From positions 1,517,856 to 1,581,855 of the forward strand of contig NZ_CP090958.1 of assembly GCF_025787225.1 (NCBI RefSeq): 64,000 nucleotides of DNA, written 5' to 3'. The position numbers and the translations under genes were made by a program. The first letter of the stretch is position 1, and the number at the start of each line of letters is the position of its first letter. The notes under the pieces were generated by a model, which was given only the letters and a program-made list of their open reading frames with translations, did no database searches and was not told the origin of the DNA. Below, in pieces: positions 25,835 to 34,581 of this stretch. The DNA is from Saxibacter everestensis (lineage in GTDB: Bacteria; Actinomycetota; Actinomycetes; Actinomycetales; Brevibacteriaceae).

Positions 25835-27403
25835 CTAGTTGGTTCGAATAGACCTGCCAACTATTTTGCCAGCCAGGATCAGTGCAACTGCGATCACCAC
25901 GGCAGCGACGGCGGTGCCGCCAAAAAAGAGGAGTTCCTGGGCGGGCGAGTACTTTGCGCCCAGGAACCCGGCGAGCGTCGACCCTCCGGCCATAGTAAGA
26001 AAATACAGCGCCATCATCTGGTTTTTGTAAGCGAGCGGAGCGAGTCGAGTAGTGGTCGAGATAGCGACTGGCGCCACGATGATTTCGCCAACCGCGAAGA
26101 TGAACATTCCGAGCAAAGCGATTAGAGCGCTATTTGCCGAGCCTTCCGTCCCTGAGCCGGTTGCGAAAACTGCGTAGCCGATTCCGAGGACGACGATACC
26201 AATAGCGATTTTCGTGTACGCCCCAGGTTGCCTGCTTCCGAGACGTGCCCAGACAACGGCAAAGACTGGGGCAAGGATCGCGACGAAGATGCTTGATGAA
26301 GTTATGATCCATGCAGGTGGAATGGTAAAGGTTCCCAGGCTGAGATCGACCCGGGTGTCCATATAGACTGCCATGGTGGTTGCGAGCTGTAGGAGCAGCG
26401 CCCAGAAGAGCAGTGTTCCTAGAAAAATAGGAATATACGCTATAACTTGCCGCCGCTCTTTCCCGTCAATAGAGCGTGATGACAGAATCACGGCAAAGTA
26501 TGCGACGCTCGCCACAATGATAAAGGCAGTGATGATACTACTCACATTCTCAAGAGTGATGAGACAGGCAGCCACCGCCAATCCGATGGTTGCAAGGACG
26601 AGTAGCGCTATGGCCAGGGCGGGAAGACGTTTTGACTTCGGGAGCGGATTCGGAATTTCCTTGGTAGCGCTCGGCAAGGATTTCCAGCCGAAAATGTATT
26701 GAACTATGCCAATCGTCATTCCGACCGCTGCCGCGCCAAAAGCTACGTGGAATCCCGCTTCGACCTGCAAGCCGCCGGTAACCAAGGGACCAAGGAACGC
26801 GCCAACAGTAATTCCCATATAGTAAATCGAGTACCCGGAGTCACGACGTAGATCGTTCTTGGAGTACAGATTGCCGACCATCGCGGTGGCATTAACCGCA
26901 AGACCGCCTGTACCAACCATGATCAGGATGAGGCCCGCTACCAAACCCGCGGTACCTGGGACAAGGGCCAGCATGATGTGCCCGCACATGATCAGCAAAC
27001 CACCGCACAGCGCGACTGTACGGGCTGGAACGAGGCGATCTGCAATCCAGGCACCGAGCATCTGGACGGCGTAGACCGCTCCACCATAGGAGCCGGTGAT
27101 AGCGACGGCTACCGGGGTGGCAAGGCCGAGGCCGCCGTCAGTAAGGCTGTAGTAAAGGTAGTAGGCGAGGACGACCAGCAGGCCGTAGAAGCTGAACCTC
27201 TCCCACATCTGCAATCCAGCCAGCGTGAGCAGGCCGCGGGGGTGGCCAAAGAATCTGCCACCGGGTCCTTCTGAAGGAGTGCTAGCGCTCCGCCGACGAG
27301 CCCCTTCGGGGGAAACTGTCAGCTCTTCCATGCTTCCCGTTTCGGAGGCGTCGCGGTTATTCGTACCTTCCACCACCCCTGGGCGCGGTTCACCGGTGCT
27401 CAC
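25835..27403 (-). CDS. POT/PTR family proton-coupled oligopeptide transporter
   Basis: 522 aa from a GTG whose bases overlap the TGA of the upstream hydrolase gene. A polar 50-residue N-terminus leads into LQMWERFSFYGLLVVLAYYLYY, the signature ExxERFxYYG-type segment of helix 1 (here WERFSFYG), followed by GAWIADRLVPARTVALCGG (motif A-like) and 12-14 helices. The FYxxINxGS-type motif appears as SIYYMGITVGAF near residue 190. Family members import di- and tripeptides with protons. Operon with the NylB-like hydrolase implies uptake of its substrate. Confidence 0.88.
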   Translation of the reverse strand: MSTGEPRPGVVEGTNNRDASETGSMEELTVSPEGARRRSASTPSEGPGGRFFGHPRGLLTLAGLQMWERFSFYGLLVVLAYYLYYSLTDGGLGLATPVAVAITGSYGGAVYAVQMLGAWIADRLVPARTVALCGGLLIMCGHIMLALVPGTAGLVAGLILIMVGTGGLAVNATAMVGNLYSKNDLRRDSGYSIYYMGITVGAFLGPLVTGGLQVEAGFHVAFGAAAVGMTIGIVQYIFGWKSLPSATKEIPNPLPKSKRLPALAIALLVLATIGLAVAACLITLENVSSIITAFIIVASVAYFAVILSSRSIDGKERRQVIAYIPIFLGTLLFWALLLQLATTMAVYMDTRVDLSLGTFTIPPAWIITSSSIFVAILAPVFAVVWARLGSRQPGAYTKIAIGIVVLGIGYAVFATGSGTEGSANSALIALLGMFIFAVGEIIVAPVAISTTTRLAPLAYKNQMMALYFLTMAGGSTLAGFLGAKYSPAQELLFFGGTAVAAVVIAVALILAGKIVGRSIRTN

Positions 27404-28572
27404 CTGTGGCGCCCTTCCGCTTGGTGGCTGGGGCCGGTCCAGGCTGCCGCACGGGAGGCTATCGAATGCAACGCATTGAGATGCTCGATACCGTGGGCGA
27501 GCGGAGTGGGTTCACTGGAGAATTTGGCGATCGTGATGTCGGTGCTCGGGTCGAGCCAGAGGTACTGGCCGAAGATGCCCACGGCGTAGAAGCTGCCGTT
27601 GCTGTCTCCAGGCACCCACCATTGGTTCTTATAGCTGCCGGGGATAAGTTCGTCATCTTCGGTGGTGTCGAACGTGCCGCCCAGGGCGGTAGAGCGAATC
27701 CACTCTTCGGGGATAATCTGGCGCCCGTTGCGCCTGCCGCCGTCGAGGATGAGCCGTCCGAATCGGGCCAGATCATCCAACCGCATACTCATTCCGGCGC
27801 ATGCATAGGGTGTGCCAAATTCGTCGACAGTTATCAGCGCATCGTCTTCGGCGCCGATCTGCTTCCAGATCCGGTCCTCCAGAAGTCGCGCATAGGGCGC
27901 CGCCCCAGCACGTTCTAGCACCCAGGCGAGCACGTCGGTGGTCGCCGAGCAGTATTGGAAGACAGAACCGTGGTCGCTCGAACCTCGAAGACTCTTGAGG
28001 AACGCGCGAGTTCCCTCATGGTCGTCGTCTCGTCGGGGCCGCCAGCCGGCAGAGCGATCGCCGGCTTGGACTTCGGAGTCGGGGTTTGTGTACGTCATGT
28101 CGAAGTCAGGCGTCGCGGTCATGTCGAGCAGCTGGCTCACCGTCGATCCGCCGTACGAGCTTCCGGCGAGTTCGGGCAGATAGGCCGTTGTCTCCGCAGA
28201 GAGATCGAGCCTGCCTTCCGCGACGAGAACGCCCGCTAGCATCCCGCAGAACGATTTCGAAACCGACATGGCGATGTGCCGGGACTCCGGCTTGTTGCCG
28301 TTGAAGTAGTCCTCATAGAGGACGTTATCGCCGTGGAGGACACAAATGGCGTCGGTATTGGTCAGCTCAAGGAACTCCCGTAAAGGCGCTTCGCGCCCGC
28401 ATCCGAGCGGTACCAGATGATCCGACCAATTCGGCTGCGTGTGTGGACGAATCAAGCCACGCCGGGCTTGGCCACTGGCAATCGCAGTGTGTGGCACGAG
28501 CCGGTCAACCTGGTGCAGTGAAAGGCGATTATGTGGCGGCTGCAGCCAAGTTTCGAGCGAAATTGTAGTCAC
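27400..28572 (-). CDS. NylB-like serine hydrolase (beta-lactamase fold)
   Basis: 390 aa from the GTG at 28572, which has AGGAG six bases upstream; an earlier frame start at 28638 has none. The nucleophile motif SVSK lies in HIAMSVSKSFCGMLAGVLVAEGRLDL, followed by PELAGSSYGGSTVSQLLDMT and FDMTYTNPDSEV, the loop seen in 6-aminohexanoate-dimer hydrolases; YCSATTDVLAWVLERAG supplies the YxS/N tyrosine. No signal peptide. Homologues cleave linear amide oligomers, D-peptides or esters. Tight coupling to a peptide transporter suggests import followed by intracellular hydrolysis. Confidence 0.8.
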   Translation of the reverse strand: MTTISLETWLQPPHNRLSLHQVDRLVPHTAIASGQARRGLIRPHTQPNWSDHLVPLGCGREAPLREFLELTNTDAICVLHGDNVLYEDYFNGNKPESRHIAMSVSKSFCGMLAGVLVAEGRLDLSAETTAYLPELAGSSYGGSTVSQLLDMTATPDFDMTYTNPDSEVQAGDRSAGWRPRRDDDHEGTRAFLKSLRGSSDHGSVFQYCSATTDVLAWVLERAGAAPYARLLEDRIWKQIGAEDDALITVDEFGTPYACAGMSMRLDDLARFGRLILDGGRRNGRQIIPEEWIRSTALGGTFDTTEDDELIPGSYKNQWWVPGDSNGSFYAVGIFGQYLWLDPSTDITIAKFSSEPTPLAHGIEHLNALHSIASRAAAWTGPSHQAEGRHR

Positions 28573-28634
28573 AGGGACTCCTATGTCCAGATTGTCTAGG
28601 TGGAATGATCGTCCCAAGCACGAAACACCCATGT

Positions 28635-28675
28635 CCAATGCCTATTGGAGCGTTATGTTGATGCCTTTGAGGCAT
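28635..28675. promoter_or_regulatory. Two inverted repeats upstream of the lysR-type gene
   Basis: CCAAT-GCCT-ATTGG (28635-28648) and ATGCCT-TTG-AGGCAT (28661-28675) lie 10-50 bases before the LysR start and 63-103 bases before the divergent hydrolase. The second has the odd spacing and A/T ends common in LysR boxes. Either may be the activator site. Confidence 0.45.
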
Positions 28676-28684
28676 ACTGTGGGG

Positions 28685-29587
28685 ATGGAACTTCGACACC
28701 TGCGTTACTTCTTGGCTGTCGTCGAGTACGGCACCGTCACGGCGGCCGCGGAACATTTACGTGTGGCGCAGCCGGCAATATCGCGTCAGCTGCACGCGCT
28801 CGAGCGGAACCTTGGGGTTGAGCTTTTTACCCGTAAGGGACCGCGCTTATCGGTCACGTACGCCGGCACGGAGATACTGAAGGTGGCCTCAGATCTCGTG
28901 GCGCGCGCGGATCGCGTCGAGATGGTTGCTCGACAGTTGTCCGAAGGAGAGATACCGCAGATCTCGATAGCGGCAGCCGACACCACGATTTCGGAAATTG
29001 TGGCACCGTTCGTGGCCACTCTCACCAGCAGTGATGTGTTCGTGACGGTCAAACAGGTGGAATCCGACAAAGTGCACGAGGCAGTTCGTGACACTTGCGA
29101 TCTCGGAATCTCCGCATCGCGTCCGCCGAGCTGCGGCCTGGACTGGCACCCCTTGACCAGTGTTCCTCTCCGAGCTTATGTGGCTCAGACACATCGATGG
29201 GCGAGAGAGCGTTACAAGGAGATTAGCGTCGGCGAGCTACTGCGCGAGGATCTGGTGTTACCGATTCAGAGCGACCCCACGCGCACCGCCCTGGACGACG
29301 CCGTCGCCGCCGAAGCTCGTCGATACAGATCGTTCGAGAACGTGCCATCGCCCCGGCTGGCGCAGGCCCTTGCGGCGTCGGGCCGCGGGGTTGGAGTGGC
29401 AACTGATCTACCGCGATTCGATGCATACCCTGTCTTCATAGTCAGTTCCACCGGAGAACCGGTGTGCCTGCCGATCCACACGTGTTGGAACCCTGAGCAC
29501 TATGCGGTCGCATCGGTCCGGGAGTTCGTCTCACGGCTTGAGGTGTTTGCCAGGACCGAAGTCCGAGACGCCGCATGGCGCACCTAG
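28685..29587 (+). CDS. LysR family transcriptional regulator
   Basis: 300 aa from the ATG at 28685, the only start giving a normal LysR N-terminus: MELRHLRYFLAVVEYGTVTAAAEHLRVAQPAISRQLHALERNLGVELFTRKG. The effector domain follows (DLGISASRPPSCGLDWHPL, then EDLVLPIQ). It is divergent from the NylB-like/POT operon and most likely activates it when the substrate is present. GC is a little lower than average. Confidence 0.9.
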   Translation: MELRHLRYFLAVVEYGTVTAAAEHLRVAQPAISRQLHALERNLGVELFTRKGPRLSVTYAGTEILKVASDLVARADRVEMVARQLSEGEIPQISIAAADTTISEIVAPFVATLTSSDVFVTVKQVESDKVHEAVRDTCDLGISASRPPSCGLDWHPLTSVPLRAYVAQTHRWARERYKEISVGELLREDLVLPIQSDPTRTALDDAVAAEARRYRSFENVPSPRLAQALAASGRGVGVATDLPRFDAYPVFIVSSTGEPVCLPIHTCWNPEHYAVASVREFVSRLEVFARTEVRDAAWRT

Positions 29588-29630
29588 CTAAAGCCGCCGT
29601 TCATCGGGGTCTTGGTGTCTGCTGCGCTCA

Positions 29631-29807
29631 GGGCCCAAGTTTATTGCGGGCGCCAAGGTCCGACTCGCAATGGCCCCTATGGGCAAACCGGAAACCAAAA
29701 TTGGCGACCTCTGCACCGAACTCGGCATCACCCGCCAAACTCTTTGCCGACACGTCTCGCCATCCGGGGAGATGCGCCCCGACGGCCAAAAGCTGCTGTC
29801 TCGCTAG
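29631..29807 (+). pseudogene. C-terminal remnant of a serine recombinase (resolvase)
   Basis: The frame ending at TAG 29807 reads GPKFIAGAKVRLAMAPMGKP, then ETKIGDLCTELGITRQTLCRH and a tail ending RPDGQKLLSR. This matches the linker and helix-turn-helix tail of actinobacterial Tn3-type resolvases. There is no start and no catalytic domain upstream: the frame degenerates into the LysR gene end. It begins a disturbed stretch that also contains the recombinase pseudogene at 31983. Confidence 0.7.
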
Positions 29808-29844
29808 CCCAACGAGAACTACTGCGAACTGTCCCTTCTACGGC

Positions 29845-31059
29845 TCAAAGGCGACGGGCCGGTGCTGAAAAGGCCGTGCCGATGGCTATTACGAGCAGCC
29901 CAATTGCGGCGACCACAATGGCCGTGCCCGTACCTAAGCTGTCACTTATCCAGCCGAAGATGCTGTTGGTAAAGAGGAGCGGCAGCGTCTGCACGAAGAC
30001 GTTGATTCCCTGGATTCTCGACAGGTACTCATCAGGCACATCAGTCAGAAGGGCTGGAGCCACCCTCGCAATGAAGTGCCCGGTTCCCAAGCCCGCGGCG
30101 AGAGTAACAATGCATGCCACTTCAGGCGTTGGGGCCAGGGCGATGGCGAGCATAGCTATGCCGGTGAGGGCCAGACCGCCGAGGGAAGGTATCTGGGTGA
30201 GCGCGGAATGCGGGCGGAAAAGAAACAGGAGAGTGCTCAGCAGCAGCCCTGCGCCGTAAGAACCCACGAGGAACCCCGCCGTTACGTCGAGCCAGGCCTG
30301 GTCCCGCACGTGGAGAGGTATGAGGAGGCTGGTCAGAGGGAGTACGAAGCCCGTGATGGCCACCAAGAGAATAATGATGATGCGGACCTTAGTGGTGACT
30401 ATTGCGTATCTGAGACCTTGTCCAACCGAACTAGCGAGGTTTTCCTTGATTGGGGAGCGGGTCACAGGCAGGAGCCGATTGCGGAGAGCAAGAAGGATCA
30501 GGAACATCACGGCAAACCCTGCTGCGGCAGCCGCTGCACTGGCCGCGAGCGATGCGGCAACAATTAGTATCCCACCCAACACAGGTCCTGTTACCCCGAT
30601 GAGTTGGAAGACAATCTGTCGCGCAGCGGAAGCCTGAGCCATAGCAGGTGCGGGCACCAAGTATCTAGGGAATGCTCCGGATGCCGGCCTATAGAAGGCA
30701 TCGGCAACGCCGACCACCGCACTGACGGTTACAAGGAGCCATAGCGGGGTTCCGACAAGGGAAATCGCGATGACTAACGCGATTGCCAAGACGGCCATAA
30801 TGCAGTCCGCGAAGACCATCACCGGCCATGCGCCAAACCGGTCAGCAATCGATCCGCCCGGCAAAGACAATATGAGCCTGGGTATGACTCCGGCACTAAG
30901 GACCAATCCGGCGGCGCTGCCGCTGATCCCGGTGGCCACCCAAACAAGGCCGAAGGTGAGCACGGCCATTCCGCCCAAGGTCCAAATGACGCCGAATAGC
31001 CACCACAGATAGGTGGACGGCATCCGACCTGCTTCACCCGTAAGACGTACTTGAGTCAT
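29845..31059 (-). CDS. MFS transporter (MFS_3-like exporter)
   Basis: 404 aa, about 12 helices. FGVIWTLGGMAVLTFGLVWVATGISGSAAGLVL and SLPGGSIADRFGAWPVMVFADCIMAV (motif A-like) are typical of the EntS/MFS_3 exporter family, and a GTGHFIARVAPAL segment lies in the C-terminal half. It diverges from an ArsR-like gene across a 99-base AT-rich operator region. Flanked on both sides by recombinase remnants, it was probably acquired together with its regulator. Confidence 0.8.
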   Translation of the reverse strand: MTQVRLTGEAGRMPSTYLWWLFGVIWTLGGMAVLTFGLVWVATGISGSAAGLVLSAGVIPRLILSLPGGSIADRFGAWPVMVFADCIMAVLAIALVIAISLVGTPLWLLVTVSAVVGVADAFYRPASGAFPRYLVPAPAMAQASAARQIVFQLIGVTGPVLGGILIVAASLAASAAAAAAGFAVMFLILLALRNRLLPVTRSPIKENLASSVGQGLRYAIVTTKVRIIIILLVAITGFVLPLTSLLIPLHVRDQAWLDVTAGFLVGSYGAGLLLSTLLFLFRPHSALTQIPSLGGLALTGIAMLAIALAPTPEVACIVTLAAGLGTGHFIARVAPALLTDVPDEYLSRIQGINVFVQTLPLLFTNSIFGWISDSLGTGTAIVVAAIGLLVIAIGTAFSAPARRL

Positions 31060-31086
31060 GATTTATCCCACAGAGACTCCGATAAT

Positions 31087-31132
31087 TGATCTATTTTTTT
31101 GGATCAGTAGTGATCTAAAAGAGTAGATCACT
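31087..31132. promoter_or_regulatory. ArsR-type operator: three TGATCTA half-sites
   Basis: AGTGATCTA (31109-31117) and TAGATCACT (31124-31132) are perfect 9-bp arms around a 6-base spacer. A third TGATCTA lies at 31087-31093, with TTTTTTT after it. The block covers the promoter region shared by the MFS gene and the regulator. Confidence 0.75.
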
Positions 31133-31158
31133 TTGGTTGCGGAGTCTATGCTCGATGC

Positions 31159-31689
31159 ATGACCTACGAAGGTGAAGCTGCCAGGGACGCGACGGCGGAA
31201 GAGGCTAAAGCGCTAGCGCATCCGGTGCGAATCAGGATTCTGCAAGTCCTGCGGGGCGAATCCAAAACGAACAAGGAAATTGCCGAGGTGCTTGGTACAA
31301 CGCCTGGGGCGACGCTACATCACATTAACCTGCTTGCTGATCAGGGGTTTATTGAGACGCAAGGAGTGCGCGCTGGCCGTCGGGGGGCGCGTGAAGTCCC
31401 ATACTCGGCAACGGGCAAAACGACGATCCTTTCGTTCCAAGAGAACACTCCTGCATCCATGAACGTTCGTAGCGCCATCTTGCAGTCAGCCGTGGACTCC
31501 TATACTGCGGCATCCGAAACTGATCGTTTCGGTGAGGCATCAATCACCTTGCACCTCACACCAGAAAGGCTTGCTGAGCTCCGGCGAAAGCTTCAGGACC
31601 TCGTCACCGAGTACAAAGACGATCCAACGACTCAAGCAACAAATAAGTACGGCTTCTTTGGGGCCGCATACCGCCACAAGACGTTGTAG
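31159..31689 (+). CDS. ArsR-like winged-helix regulator
   Basis: 176 aa. ATAEEAKALAHPVRIRILQVLRGESKTNKEIAEVLGTTPGATLHHINLLADQGFIETQ is an HTH_20/ArsR domain; RGAREVPYSATGKTT forms the wing. The C-terminal 90 residues have no metal-binding cysteines, so this is one of the drug- or ligand-responsive members rather than an arsenite sensor. It probably represses the divergent MFS exporter and itself through the TGATCTA dyad. Confidence 0.85.
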   Translation: MTYEGEAARDATAEEAKALAHPVRIRILQVLRGESKTNKEIAEVLGTTPGATLHHINLLADQGFIETQGVRAGRRGAREVPYSATGKTTILSFQENTPASMNVRSAILQSAVDSYTAASETDRFGEASITLHLTPERLAELRRKLQDLVTEYKDDPTTQATNKYGFFGAAYRHKTL

Positions 31690-31982
31690 GGCCGCGCCCG
31701 TTTCAACGGAGTGAAGGGGCCATCAGAGCGGCGCTGGCACTCCGGGGTCGGCCGCGCCCCAATGTAGAACCAACTGCTGCGTGAGATGTTCGGTCAGATC
31801 ATCACCAAGGCGACGCCGGTCGCTGAACGCGGCGCCGCATGGCGGGCCGCCGAGCAGGCCTGACTGTCGTTCCCCATCGGCTCCACGCGCGCCGTCCAGC
31901 GCCACCACAACGGCCCATCGAGCACACCCGAGGCACGGATCACGCGAACGTCCGGCCGCGGACCCAGCGGGTTAGAGGGGAG

Positions 31983-32488
31983 ATGAGCAGCGTGATCGGT
32001 TACGCCCGCGTGAGCAGACCCCGAGGCGCAGGAGGTCGAGTTGCGCGGAGCCGGCGCGGTTCGCGTGTTTGTCGACCACGGAGCGTTAAGTCGCATCCCC
32101 GACCGGCCGCAGTAGAATGTGTGCCTGGACTAACTGCGCGAGGGTGACATGCTCGTTATCCGTGCGCTCGATCGCATCGCGGGGAGTGAGCGGATGGCCA
32201 TTTAGCTGATCTGTGATCTCGGTCGGCGCGGCGTGAGACTGCGCAGCCTCACTGAGCCCTCCTCGACGTCGACACATCGACGCCGATTGGGGAGGCCATC
32301 GTCGGCCTCGCATACGCCAACTGGCTTACCGGCGGTCGTTCGTCCGTGATGACCCCGAGCGCACCCGCCGCCGCGGTGCAGATGCACGCGAGCGGACACA
32401 TCATCGTGCGTATCGCGAAAGTGCTCGGAGTTGGTACGACAACAGGTCTGCGCAGCTGGACGTCGGCATGGCGAAAGCCGTCAGTTAG
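31983..32488 (+). pseudogene. Full-length but heavily mutated serine recombinase (resolvase)
   Basis: The N-terminus reads MSSVIGYARVS, the catalytic-serine motif of resolvases, then the coding sense hops between frames: PEAQEVELRGAGAVRVFVDHG-like residues, REGDMLVIRALDRIAGSE, LICDLGRRGV, RSLTEPS, then AVQMHASGHIIVRIAKVLGVGTTT and a final MAKAVS before TAG. Each block matches a resolvase in order, but several stops (three TAG/TGA within the core) and at least three frame changes inactivate it. It is a different copy from the C-terminal remnant at 29631. Confidence 0.75.
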
Positions 32489-32901
32489 GCACTAGGAAGG
32501 GCTTGCCACAAAGGCGCGGACTCCGCGGGAGAGGGCTCGAATGATTCATCTGATGAGATACGCAGAGTTTTACTTAACATAATGTCCATTATCGGCGCGT
32601 TATCGGAGGACTGGGTTTGGCGCTGATCTGCGGCCTGGTGGACAAGTTTCGCGGCGTCGACTGCCAGTGAGTCGCCGGCCAGACTGCTTGTTGGTTCGCA
32701 AACCTGGCTAATTCCACCATCCTCGATCTCACTGCCGCTGAGCGGCCAACCACGTAGAGCTTCTTGCTGAGTATCGGGAGTTCCTGATTGAATCTCGGGT
32801 GTCAGGCAGACTGGGTTCTGTTCCGAGGCCACCTCGAGCGTCGTGCTTGCGAAGCGCCGAATGGCATTGGTTATGTTAACCAGCCGAAATTCGTCGCCCA
32901 C
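32485..32901 (-). CDS. Uncertain ORF, possibly spurious
   Basis: 138 codons from a GTG without a ribosome site. The protein (beginning GDEFRLVNITNAIRRFAST) is rich in Ser, Glu and Gln with no recognised domain. It spans the AT-rich dyad at 32579. The neighbourhood is decayed mobile DNA, so this may be a chance frame. The stretch 32902-33269 upstream of the immunity-like gene shows nothing recognisable. Confidence 0.25.
   Translation of the reverse strand: MGDEFRLVNITNAIRRFASTTLEVASEQNPVCLTPEIQSGTPDTQQEALRGWPLSGSEIEDGGISQVCEPTSSLAGDSLAVDAAKLVHQAADQRQTQSSDNAPIMDIMLSKTLRISSDESFEPSPAESAPLWQALPSA
32579..32592. repeat. AT-rich dyad near recombinase pseudogene, possible res subsite
   Basis: ATAATG and CATTAT flank TC (32579-32592), followed by TTATCGG-like words, in otherwise GC-rich DNA 90 bases past the resolvase pseudogene. 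Resolvase crossover sites are AT-rich dyads of about this kind, so it may be the remnant of the res site. Confidence 0.3.
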
Positions 32902-33269
32902 GGCGTGATCGACAGTTTTGTTGCCTCTAGTGAGAGTAGCCGTGGTGTCGAAGAAGGTCGCAGATCTAGGTCATAACCCGGTCGGCCACGACCTGGATGC
33001 TGCCCGTCCCGTCAGAATGGGCAGTCCATACCGCTACTCCCCCGCTACCTCGAACGACATGCGGTCGATTCAGTTACCGCGGTGCCGAAACATCGAAGCC
33101 ACGCCTGACTTCCTGATATGAATTACCCGGCGCGCAACCTCTGAACCCGCCGCACGTCGGTCAGATACGAGCTTGCGGATTCGTCCTCCGGATTTCAAAC
33201 TGTTCTCGTGCCTAGTTGCGGGCGCACGTCTGGGTTTTCGGCGGCAGCAGTGCAGAAGGAGTGCCAAAC

Positions 33270-33785
33270 ATGATCCTCCCGAAGGTCCAGGACCCTCGCT
33301 TCGTGACGATCCGCCGCGGTGGGACTCTGACCGATTCGAACCACCAGCTCCTCGCCCTTTGGGCTGCCTCGTGCGCGGAGCACGTTCTTGGCCTCTTCGA
33401 GTCGGCTCAGCCCGAGGATCGTCGACCTCGTCAGGCGATTGAGCATGCCCGGGCCTGGGTGCTTGGCGAGGTGAAGATGATGCAGGCTCGCGCCGCAGGC
33501 GGTCATGCAATGGGCGCGGCCCGAGACCTGCGTGGAGCAGCACGACATGCCGCTTACGCCGCTGGCCAAGCCGGAGCCGTGGCCCACGTCGCCGCGCACG
33601 AGCTCGGCGCAGCCGCCTATGCGATCAAGGCCGCACGCGCTGCCGCACCGGAAGGCGAACGCGAGACCGCGGGGCGACTCGAGTGCCAATGGCAGCGTGA
33701 CCAACTCCCGGAAGCGATTCGCGAGCTTGTACTTGATGACCAGGCGCTGCGGAACGACATCTGCTGGTCTGTGTTCGACTGCTGA
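33270..33785 (+). CDS. Imm5-like putative immunity protein
   Basis: 171 aa from the ATG at 33270 with AGAAGGAG upstream. It opens MILPKVQDPRFVTIRRGGTL, then TDSNHQLLALWAASCAEHVL, followed by ARAWVLGEVKMMQARAAGGHAMGAARDLRG and AARHAAYAAGQAGAVAHVAAHELGAAAYA, the alanine/histidine-rich helices of the putative immunity protein family. No toxin gene is adjacent, so it is an orphan, either a defensive antitoxin kept against competitors or a domesticated regulator. It sits at the right end of the mobile-element scar. Confidence 0.7.
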   Translation: MILPKVQDPRFVTIRRGGTLTDSNHQLLALWAASCAEHVLGLFESAQPEDRRPRQAIEHARAWVLGEVKMMQARAAGGHAMGAARDLRGAARHAAYAAGQAGAVAHVAAHELGAAAYAIKAARAAAPEGERETAGRLECQWQRDQLPEAIRELVLDDQALRNDICWSVFDC

Positions 33786-33810
33786 GCGAGCGTATTGCAC
33801 CCGCAGGTAG

Positions 33811-33872
33811 CTCCCTCTCCCGTGGCTCGCACTTTCGCGGGGCTCCCCTCCCCCGTGGCTGGCCCTTTCGCG
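33811..33872. repeat. Imperfect tandem repeat, period 32
   Basis: A pyrimidine-rich unit at 33811-33839, with core CCCGTGGCT then CTTTCGCG, is repeated at 33843-33872. It lies in the 215-base gap between the immunity-like gene and the GNAT gene; purpose unknown. Confidence 0.45.
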
Positions 33873-34000
33873 TGGCGCCTGACGGTTGGGGTGACGCTGA
33901 GCACGAGTGTCCCCTGGCCGTGCGTCAATGACGTCCTCCACGGAAGCCACGGGTCAGCTGGAGAGTCTCCACCGACATCATTGTGGTAAACCTGCCAATC

Positions 34001-34447
34001 ATGGTGATGATTCGAGCAGCGCACCCGAGAGACACTGGAGCGCTGGCTGACCTGGCTCGCACCGCTTACGCGCGCTACGTGGAGCGCATGGGCACGGAAC
34101 CGGCCCCTATGCAGGCGGACTATGCGTCACTGGTCGATGCTGGTCAGGTCTGGGTGGCAGAGCACGACGGTGATCTTGTGGGACTACTCGTCCTCAAGCT
34201 GGAGCATGACCACCTGCTGCTCGACAATGTCGCCGTCTCACCCGATGCTCAGGGATTGGGCATCGGCGCGCAATTGTTGGCCTTCGCCGAGGAGCAGGCG
34301 CGAGAACACTGTCTGGCCGAGGTGCGGCTCTACACCAACGAGGCAATGACTGAGAACCTTGCCTACTATCCCCGGCATGGGTTTATCGAGACCCATCGCG
34401 GTACCGACCATGGCTACCGACGCGTGTTCTTCAGCAAGTACCTCTGA
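34001..34447 (+). CDS. GNAT family N-acetyltransferase
   Basis: 148 aa from the ATG at 34001; ATG 34007 is an equal alternative. IRAAHPRDTGALADLARTAYARYVERMG, WVAEHDGDLVGLLVLKLEHDHLLLDNVAVSP, GLGIGAQLLAFAEEQA (acetyl-CoA loop) and AYYPRHGFIETHR cover the whole fold. Substrate unknown. It precedes the helR leader region. Confidence 0.82.
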   Translation: MVMIRAAHPRDTGALADLARTAYARYVERMGTEPAPMQADYASLVDAGQVWVAEHDGDLVGLLVLKLEHDHLLLDNVAVSPDAQGLGIGAQLLAFAEEQAREHCLAEVRLYTNEAMTENLAYYPRHGFIETHRGTDHGYRRVFFSKYL

Positions 34448-34581
34448 TCCAACTCAATCACCTGATCCGGCGTTGACGCGACGCGCTACCGCATCTCGGA
34501 TACGTTGCCCGCTCACCGTTTGGGCGACAAAAAAGGAGAGCACGCAGCTCCCCTCTCCATCTTCAGAATATAGCCAACCAG

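Noticed and set aside
31717-31861. Plus-strand frame reading LLREMFGQIITKATPVAERG before the recombinase pseudogene
   Set aside because: Looks protein-like but is too short, has no start and matches no family I can recall; possibly another fragment of mobile DNA.
33331-33340. GATTCGAACC, resembling the T-loop of a tRNA on the minus strand
   Set aside because: It encodes DSNH of the conserved GGTLTDSNHQLLALWA block in the immunity-like gene, and no acceptor or anticodon stem is found around it.
33811-33872. Tandem repeat considered as an origin-type iteron
   Set aside because: Only two imperfect copies, pyrimidine-rich without DnaA boxes, and no replication gene nearby.
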